Assembly: GCA_038503065.1 (NCBI GenBank) | Contig: JBCAMK010000009.1 | Span: 1 to 64,000 of the forward strand | Reading direction: 5' to 3' | Origin: Paragyromitra xinjiangensis | Taxonomy: Eukaryota > Ascomycota > Pezizomycetes > Pezizales > Discinaceae | DNA length: 64,000 nucleotides | Part shown: positions 56,495-64,000 of the stretch, piece by piece | Position numbering within the stretch: position 1 is the stretch's first letter | Layout: each line of letters starts with the position of its first letter | Translations under genes and position numbers: made by a program | The notes under the pieces: generated by a model | Database searches by the model: none | What the model was told of the DNA's origin: nothing | Seen by the model: the letters and a program-made list of their open reading frames with translations, nothing else

Positions 56495-58824
56495 TCAAGG
56501 CGACGGCGATGATACTGGCCTCCATCCGGGGAAAAATAGTTGTGAACACCAGTACATCGAATCCTCGTACATTTCCTTCTCTTTGAGTAATTTCAAACTA
56601 GATTCTAAAACATAACATTCATTAGTTCCTGCGCAAAATTCATCCGTGTAGCTTGAATTAGAGCATACCTTGGTGCTTTGTGGCTTGGATAACCTCCTTC
56701 ATGTATCGGATCTCCTCCTCATTCGACTTAGCGAGAACAATTGTGTCGCCCGATTCCCAATCCACCGAAAAAGGAGCGTATCCCTTGCTGACATGATGAA
56801 AGTGGGCCAGGAGAATATTGGCACCCTGGAAAACCGCATCGATAAGATGATAATTGGAGAAACGATTCTAGCGCCGGTTGTGTTAATACAATGATTCAGG
56901 CACTTGGGGAAAGGATTGCAAACCTGTAGGCTGTATCGCATGGCAAACCACCTATCGTGAGCAATAGTGAGCTCCATATTGTGAAGCAGGATAAAGATGG
57001 TCAAGTAGATTTCTAAGAAATCTTCCGGTTTGTTGTTCAGAACCTTCTTCTGCAACTCCTGTAGCAGCTTCTTTCGCAGCGGGATGAGGAGTTGATGGAT
57101 GGTAATATTGTCGATTTGGAAGTCCATGACTGGGGTGACCGGAGTCTTTCCGTAGTATGGGCTCCCTTCATCCATGTTTGGTTTCATGCCAAAGGTTTCG
57201 GTTCCAACAATAGACCATGGTGCTTCGATGATACGGCTAGCAACCCATAGCTTGAGGGCGTTACGTAGTAATGATGACTTTGAGAAGGAAATATGTTAGA
57301 TAAATGTATGGACATGGGGACAACAGATCGTGATGGTACATACACCCTTGGAGTTACTCATACGTAGAGCCATCGAGAACGATTCCCACAAGATCAAGTT
57401 TGAACTAACATGTTCCCGGATATATCGTATGGTATTATCTTCGACATAACGGTTGAGAGTCCGTTGGGCATCATCGACATCAGAGATAGCATAAGGAGGA
57501 CAAGCCAAGTGTGCAACACCACCACAATTATCGATCCAATTATATGTGTCTTTGTCATCGGGCAGGGGCTTGTACTGCTTGGCCATGAGGCTTAATGTAA
57601 GGCCCATGCCTTGGGTGACGGTGAAGCTTTTGGCGGGCGAAGCCCAAACACTTCGGTCATTAGGCGAAGCCTTCAACCATCGTCTACGGGTCCACAAAAA
57701 CTCTTCGGTAGGGCCTTCACGCATATAGGTTAGTGTATTGTTGAATTAAGGTTTGATCTTTAAGATCAATTGAGATCAATTAAGATCTAGGGATTGATAA
57801 GGGCTAGGGCAGGTTTGTACCTCGTCGGAAAAGTTCAGACTCTGTCATGCGAGCCCGGAAACAGGGTATATTTGGGATCTTTGAGAAGATTGATTCACAG
57901 TACTTGCAGCAGGCCTCGGATACTCTGATGCACTGTACGACGTTAGTCTGTGCTTGTTGAAAACATCAGGGAAGTCGGGCTAGTACTCTTTTTTTGTTTT
58001 TCCAGCACGGTAGGCAAGCACCGGTGATTCTGGTCATATGTGTTTCCTTTTTCAGCTCAGGCGTGAATCTCTTCCTTTGTCTTTTCTTCTTGTTGCAGAC
58101 ATTGGAGCTGCGTGGTTCACCATCACTACTATCTGAGGTGCTCTATCGATTTCGAACAAAAATAACTGTTAATCACAGTGTTTCTGATGATGCCAAAGAA
58201 TACATGGGATGGAATCAATACAGATTTTCTAGCCGGAGCGCTAGCGCTGGGAGGGAGAGGCTCTGGGGCCTCGCTATCACCTGAGCTGCTACTGGGCGTG
58301 TTAAAGCCGACCGATGAACCCGAATTCTCAGCACACGTATATTGTCCGCCTGAGCTCGAATAACCGGAACAATCGGAGGCCGGTTGCCACGCACCCGGCT
58401 CGTCCCACGGGGCTTGGTCAAACAATGGCACAGTCGAGGGATCGAGGTGGAGAAAACCGTGGTAAAGATCGATATTGTTCTCGACGGCGTTGGCAACGGT
58501 GTCTTCAAACATAGCCAAGTCGAGGCTAGGGTCCATCTCAACCATCTCGGGCGCGTAGGGATCAAATTCGTGAAGACCAAAGTGAGTGCTGTTCTGAGCC
58601 CACCAGTCGCTAGCAGCGGTAAAATCGAGACAGCCAAAGAACTCCTCGGGTGTGGGCATGTTCTGAGCACATGGTGGGGTGGGAATCTGTGGCAACTTAA
58701 CGTTCTGGATGCTTGCGTTGTAGAAAGCGTGAAGGTTGTCTTCGTCGGGATAGTCGCGAGGAGTAAGCGGGTCGAAAGACCACGAAGAGGGAATGTCAGA
58801 GCATGTTTTTGGCGAGTTCAGCAT
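56495..58824 (-). CDS. Zn2Cys6 fungal transcription factor
   Basis: Seven exons (58204-58824, 57987-58142, 57821-57932, 57344-57714, 56924-57277, 56669-56825, 56495-56604) join in phase to about 626 residues. ATG at 58824. Residues 1-207 are acidic and Ser/Pro-rich, like an activation region. A basic stretch (NKKKRQRKRFTPELKK) leads into the binuclear zinc cluster: C250-x2-C253-x6-C260, split by an intron exactly before C260, then C267/C268, C271 and C283. The middle region has MGLTLSLMAKQYKPL, NLILWESFSMALRMSNS, LLRNALKLWVASRIIEAPWS and FLEIYLTIFILLHNMEL. The C-terminal domain ends MYWCSQLFFPGWRPVSS. Such proteins bind CGG-type half sites as dimers. The target pathway is unknown; the dioxygenase 1.8 kb away is a neighbour but not proven a target. 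Confidence 0.88.
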
Positions 58825-60653
58825 GATTAACTCGGGGGAATTCAGCAGCAGTGCGGGGAACGGGTATGGAAGGGAAGGAGGCTGCAGCAACAACAAAACG
58901 CAAACTCAGCAAAACGCTGAGTAGAAGTGGGGACCCGAGGAATAAAAGCAATCGAGGACAAGATGGTGACGGTTCTCCGTTCCAAGGCTGCGACTGGGGG
59001 TGGGCGTGCGAGGGGACTAGGGCCTATTAGAGGACCTCCCCGAGTAGCACCGAGTATTCCTTTTGGAGCAACCACCAGTGGTGGGCAAGACACAGCAGCA
59101 GCAGCACCACCACCACCAAACAATAGCAGCAGCTCAGACTGGAGCAGTGATCGACGATTGAGAAGATCCAAGGCCCTGGGGAGCAGAGCTTATACTCTCT
59201 CTACCACTGGTGAAGGGCTGTAAGGGTTCATGAAGAGAGCCATCCGTAATCATAATGACAGTAGGACTGGGACTGTAGGAATGCTGAATCGGGATATCGT
59301 GCATTGCAAATTACTCGTTTCCTATATTGTGTCATCATGCAGATACCGAGAGAAGGAGTATGATATGGATGTATGAAGTGTTTGAGAATCCAAGGGATCG
59401 CTGACGGCTGATGGCTGATTTTGCAAGCTGGTCGACAAATTATTAAATGTGAGGCATTGTGAGCTGCACGTAGCACTAAACGACCACGCGCTGCCCGTTC
59501 TGGCCCAACAGCGCAGCGAGCCCTTGCCAGTGGAGGGTCTCAGGGTCCTAGAAAGGCCAGACCACTCCCAGAAGCAGCAAGTCCTGTATTGTATTGTTAT
59601 AATACTCCCCCAGACCAAATCCCACTCCCACTCCCATTCCCACTCCTTCTCGATCTTTCCTATCCATTCGCTGCCTCTTGGGGGAGCCCCACCCGGGGCC
59701 ATATGTAGCCATTGCACTGCAAGCCGCAATGTGACTATTGTGATCACCCGGCCGATATAACCCAAACTAGCACACCCTTTCCACGCTCCAGGTACATAAG
59801 GCTCAACTATCCGGGCTCGAAATCTATCAATTTGTAGTCCACCAGCCCTCAATTTCTCGCGTCCTCGTGCTCTCTACGTGGTTTCCTATTTATATCCCCA
59901 GAAATATGACTGGAATTTCGATGGAGAAGCCTTCTCGAACAGTACAGCATCGTTGGTGGGTTTGTGGGGGAGTCTGGGGAAACGGTTGGCATCACCTCCA
60001 AGAAATTCCCTGAATGTTTATGCACCAATATCACCCGGAAACAATGCAAAAAAAAACAAACATATCCCAATTCCGGCACAATCTCAACTTCCATCAGTTT
60101 CTGTCAAACCTCAGCATAGTCGGTACATCTTGTCACACCGTTCTCTACCTGGATCTCTCTACCCCGCTATTTTAGGGTTCTAGATCTATGGTTGGGGTTT
60201 TGCAGGATACATGTATGGTATTTTTTTTTTTTGCATAGACTAAAAATGTTTTTCTAATATCTATCAATCAAGCCTGAGAGCGGACGGAAACCGAATCGTT
60301 CTAACTAATGTAATAGCTAATACAATAAAATACAATAATAGCAGAGATAGATCTATTTTACCGTGACCAGCAGCAGTTGTACTTGCCGCCTTTGCCATGG
60401 CCCCTATACCGGAATTATATACTATCGAACGGAACCGGCCCAACCGTGACCAGAATAAGGTCATTTTTAACAAAACTAAAAACCCACTTTTAAGAAACCT
60501 CTATAGAAACTGATGAAGGAAATAGGTAGCTGGAAAAAAAATGTAATGGTAATAATGCAGGAGCAAGAAAGGTAAGGTAGTAGGGGGGGTATCAAGATGC
60601 AAACTAAAAAAACATTAAACATTCAGCATCAAACCATTTCGCAATCGCAAAAC
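58825..60653. other. Intergenic, 5' flank of the Zn2Cys6 gene
   Basis: Frames at 58842-59171 and 59322-59852 (minus) lack ATG starts or domains. A cccactcc microrepeat (about 59620-59645) and a (cag/cac)n run (about 59094-59118) are present. No gene is supported. Confidence 0.45.
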
Positions 60654-62312
60654 TCAGCCGTGACCCGATGAGCGACGTTGAGTAGTCACATGATCTCGGT
60701 CCATTATTGGGTCTATCGGCCATTGCTCGGTCGAGATATCGTCATCGCCATATGCCACCTTCCACGCAGATTTCAAACAGTCAGGAGTTTCCCAAGCATG
60801 TTCTTCATTGCGCAGCCATAACCTTAGGAGATGCCTCTTTTGATCTCTCGAGGGGCCGTCAGTGAAGCCTTCTCGGGCATGAACAATGCTCATGTTGTTC
60901 CAGAATAGGATGTCCCCGCGATGTCCGTCCAACGTTAGTGAGTGCTTTTCGGCAGTGAAATGGACCGCATCGAGCGCATCGGCTTGCGCATCCGTCATCG
61001 CTGGGATGTTTTTTGATCGGGGAGACACTTTCGATCCTGTGAGAATCCGGCGCGAAAATGCGAGTACCATCTTCCCAGCCTGATTGAAAAGCAACGGACG
61101 TTGGTAGTACGGTTCTCCAGGTCGGCCGAATCTGAATTTATACCATGTAAGCTCTTCCCGTTCTAGGACAACGTAATTGTTAGGTTCCAGGTACTTACGT
61201 ATCGAAGATCCAATCAGGAGACTGGAGGGTGTGAATATGATCTGGTCTTGATTCGGCCAAATCGTTATATATAGCCCAAGAGGATGCAATTTTACTCTTT
61301 CCACCTTTGTTGGCTTGTCCGAGCGTATACAAGGCCAGAATATCACCTATATCCGTGTGATAAGGCTAGAGAGAGTCAATCGAGCTGTAGTCATAAAATC
61401 TAAAGACGCAATCACTCACCTGTTGCACATTCGAATAAGGTGCTTGGCGCAGGTTGTCGGGCGCGACCTCCGAGGTAAGGTCTATCAAATGTACTATTGC
61501 CCATAATTTGCCCATCGGTTAGTTTCAACTATCTCAACATACTAAATCGTCAAAGAGAAACTAACGGAGCATATTATTATGTTCATCTTGTCGGCCACGC
61601 TTTTCGGCCACATAGCTTGACAGTCCCACATAAATGAGAAGATTATCTTCACTAGAGTACTTTTGTGGCTCGAGACCCCGCAAAACGAAAAATCCCCTTC
61701 CGTGGTACAGCGAAGCACCGAGGGCAATAAGCCTAGGACCAAGATTCGGTAGAATGAATGTCTTTCTGGTAATGCAAGAGATCGGAAGTTGTTGTGCTAT
61801 GATAGGTCAGTTTCCACGCATCCAACACAAGTAAAATGATTGAGGAGCGAAAGTGCCGAAAAGCGAGGCTTCAAAAGAAATGTATAGAACGAGCTTGAAG
61901 AAGGTGGAAGACGAGGCGTCCAGTAAAACTTACATTTAAAATCATCCAAGGCCTTTTCGGTCTCCTCTATTTCTTGCGCCGAGAGTTCCACAATGTATTC
62001 CTCTTTCTCGAGCTGACACCCTTTCCAGGCGAGCGGAGATTCAACCTTCGCTGGGAACCCTTCTGGGAGAGTTTTCGTAAGACCGCCATTCCTTAGTCTC
62101 CGAAAGCACCTATCACGGTAGCTTTTAAAGCTTGGGATCCATTCAATGTCGGGTTCTTGTGTTTGCGCAGCCGCTTCAGCGACCGGCTTTTGGACTCGGT
62201 TTCTGGTGGTTGGTCGCCTACTCAGGGTCCGTCGTGGTGCGGGGGAATCGTATGCAGGGTCCTGATCAGGTGGGTATTCGTTGGCATATCGGAGTGGAGC
62301 CGGCGGGGCCAT
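60654..62312 (-). CDS. TauD/TfdA-type Fe(II)/2-oxoglutarate dioxygenase
   Basis: Five exons (61934-62312, 61566-61796, 61420-61493, 61199-61365, 60654-61131) join in phase to about 442 residues. ATG at 62312. The first 70 residues are a Pro/Arg-rich extension before the domain. The iron facial triad is visible: H231 and D233 in PYHTDIGD and the distal His near 368 in SIVHAREGF. The 2-oxoglutarate arginine lies in RHLLRLWLR (about 387). Other signatures are GGKSKIASSWAIYNDLA, FGRPGEPYYQRPLLF and DGHRGDILFWNN. The family hydroxylates small substrates such as taurine, alkyl sulfonates or fungal metabolites; the substrate is not readable. The first intron (61797-61933) is 137 bp. Confidence 0.92.
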
Positions 62313-64000
62313 TTTTATGGTAGAAATCGTTATTTGCTTTTTGCTCACGGTCGTAAAATGATTTGCTTTTTTTTTCCGTACACCCTTCTTGAGTAATGAT
62401 TTCTCCTGATTCGCTCGTTTTTTTGGGTCTGTGGTAGGAGGGAAGACTTTTGTTGAAAATTTGATCAAAATGAAAGAAGAGAACTGGGCTTTTTGAAACT
62501 TTTCTGTGGTGATGATTCAATGATAGTTGAGTGGGCGTGAAGAGAATGTTATTGAATTCGGATACGATTATTGAAAGGAAGAACAAACACCGGAGCTGCT
62601 CTAAGCTCTCTTTGTAATCGAATACGGAGGGTGTACGGCAGCTGGATATCCAATGAAGCCTCAGTTTATGAAGCCCAGTGAGGACGCTGGGAATTCTCGC
62701 TGCAGCTGAGCACAAACAGAAGTATGTACTTACTACTTATCCCTGAGTGGATTCGACCAAGGCTCACCTAGCCCTATCTTATACGGCGAACACCCCTGCG
62801 AGAAAAAAAAAGATTCTTGTTGGATGGATCAGCGTGCAATGGCCAAAAGAAGGTAGACCGTAGGATGGGGGTGAAGTTGGAGTTGACACAACCGGGGCGC
62901 GCCACTCGAATGCCGGAAAGAACGTTTGAGCCGCAACTACCGAGCGAACGCTACTACTAACGGTGCCGCAACCTGCAACGTCGGTGGAACAACAATTATC
63001 AAACGAAGAAAACTAGATGCTCTGGTTTAGTTGGATCGTCTCTTCTCTTGCGAACGGGATGGGCTCCTGTACGGTATTTCTATTCTTCCCTCCACCCCCC
63101 ACAACTACTTATCGAAAAGGGGTCCCGATCTAGAGGCTTGAGTTCGTTCCTGTAATATAGAGTGAGATGCGCAAAGCTCCAAGGGCCTTCGTGTTGTTAG
63201 CGTATTATGTAGTACATATCCGTGGAAATTCGATTCCCCTGTCCATGTTTCATTCAGTAGTGTCACATCGAACGAAGCATGCATTCACGGCGCAATATCA
63301 TCCAAGCCGTTCATTCCAGAACCATTCCATCCTCTTATCCCTACACGGCTATGTGTTGTGTTTCCAAGCACTGGATCTCACTCTTTTCACCGGGGCCGAA
63401 AACTCCATGGCTCTATACCATCGTTGATCCCAACAGTCGATGTAAGGATGAGCGTGAATAAGTCCGCTCGTAAGTGCGAAGAAATATCAAACATCCTTAC
63501 TTTCGGGCCGGAGCTGCTCCCTCTCCAGCAGGTCTGTAGTCTTCGTGATCACTTGATCACTTGCTATGCCCAAGAAGGCAATAACAAGAGAAAAGACGAA
63601 GGGGAGAGAAAAAAAAGTAATACAGGGGAATAAGCATAACCGATTGAAAACTTCTCGTAAATAAAGCCACTCAGCCTCAAGTTTGACATCTTATGATACC
63701 GGAAAGATTCTCTGTGGCGGATGAGGCAGAATCGTTGCGGATCAATGCATGGGGATGGGTACCAATGTATGAGTATGTTCTGCACCAAAACAATTTCAGA
63801 TGTCGACGCGTCGTATCGATCCATATTCCTTGCGCATGGCCCTGCATAAGTAGGTACCACACTCGCGGGCGGAAAGACAGGCGTACGTTGTGGACAGCCA
63901 TGGGGGGGTTCGGCAAAGTCTAGACTACCAACGATACATTAGCCAGAGCATCGTCTGGGATGGCGGAGAGGAATTATCAGGCCTGAATCGAGCAATTCGT
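62313..64000. other. Intergenic to window end, no gene seen
   Basis: Frames at 63167-63427 and 63564-63923 overlap antisense frames and have no domain. The first few hundred bases are the dioxygenase promoter. A gene may begin beyond the window. Confidence 0.45.

Noticed and set aside
58842..58896. Earlier start of the Zn2Cys6 protein at 58896
   Set aside because: That codon is TTG; the first ATG in frame is 58824.
62313..62468. Earlier start of the dioxygenase at 62468
   Set aside because: That codon is TTG; the ATG at 62312 is used instead.

Overview
The window is the left end of a chromosome of a filamentous ascomycete (Pezizomycotina). Evidence for this is the telomere array at base 1, short 47-100 bp GT-AG introns throughout, and fungal gene families: an ankyrin-CorA fusion, a Zn2Cys6 regulator with its cluster split by an intron, SARAF- and CREG-type proteins, and GPI-anchored Ser/Thr-rich proteins. 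The class could be Leotiomycetes, but that is only a guess. The terminal repeat is CCCTAAA (TTTAGGG on the other strand), the plant-type 7-mer, not the TTAGGG usual in ascomycetes.

Layout. 1-206 is telomere. 207-2125 is subtelomere, with short degenerate repeats and one tRNA-like element. 2126-7119 (minus) is one large gene: about twenty 35-residue ankyrin repeats spliced to a CorA-type magnesium-channel domain. The apparent stop at the end of the ankyrin exon lies inside an intron. 8945-9896 is a RING protein. A sparse stretch follows, holding a foldback element with telomere-like arms (11083-11331) and a secreted protein (12200-13099). 15.4-22 kb is a compact housekeeping block: SARAF-like, CREG-like, a mitochondrial PPR protein and two small proteins. 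At 22.8-23.5 kb is a membrane protein with a 9-bp-unit repeat. 23.5-28.8 kb is nearly gene-free and includes a protein-kinase relic. 28.8-30.0 kb encodes a fucose-lectin-like protein. 31.3-38.1 kb interleaves small coiled-coil proteins with RAD9 (checkpoint clamp) and prefoldin subunit 5. 38.5-49.7 kb carries surface proteins (GPI-anchored Ser/Thr-rich, Cys-rich membrane, PEBP-domain) and mitochondrial GatB. 49.7-56.5 kb is almost empty apart from one small two-exon gene. 56.5-62.3 kb carries a Zn2Cys6 transcription factor and a TauD/TfdA-type dioxygenase.

All multi-exon models were built by hand from splice motifs, phase agreement and protein-family continuity. Where both splice ends, phase and family agree (RAD9, prefoldin 5, GatB, SARAF-like, CREG-like, TauD, Zn2Cys6, 3' part of ankyrin-CorA) the models are strong. 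No bacterial-style operons, CRISPR arrays, rRNA genes or intact transposons were seen. The genes do not form an obvious single pathway. The most unusual content is the telomere variant, the ankyrin-CorA gene beside the telomere, the foldback element, the EF(P/T) repeat gene and the small coiled-coil family around RAD9.
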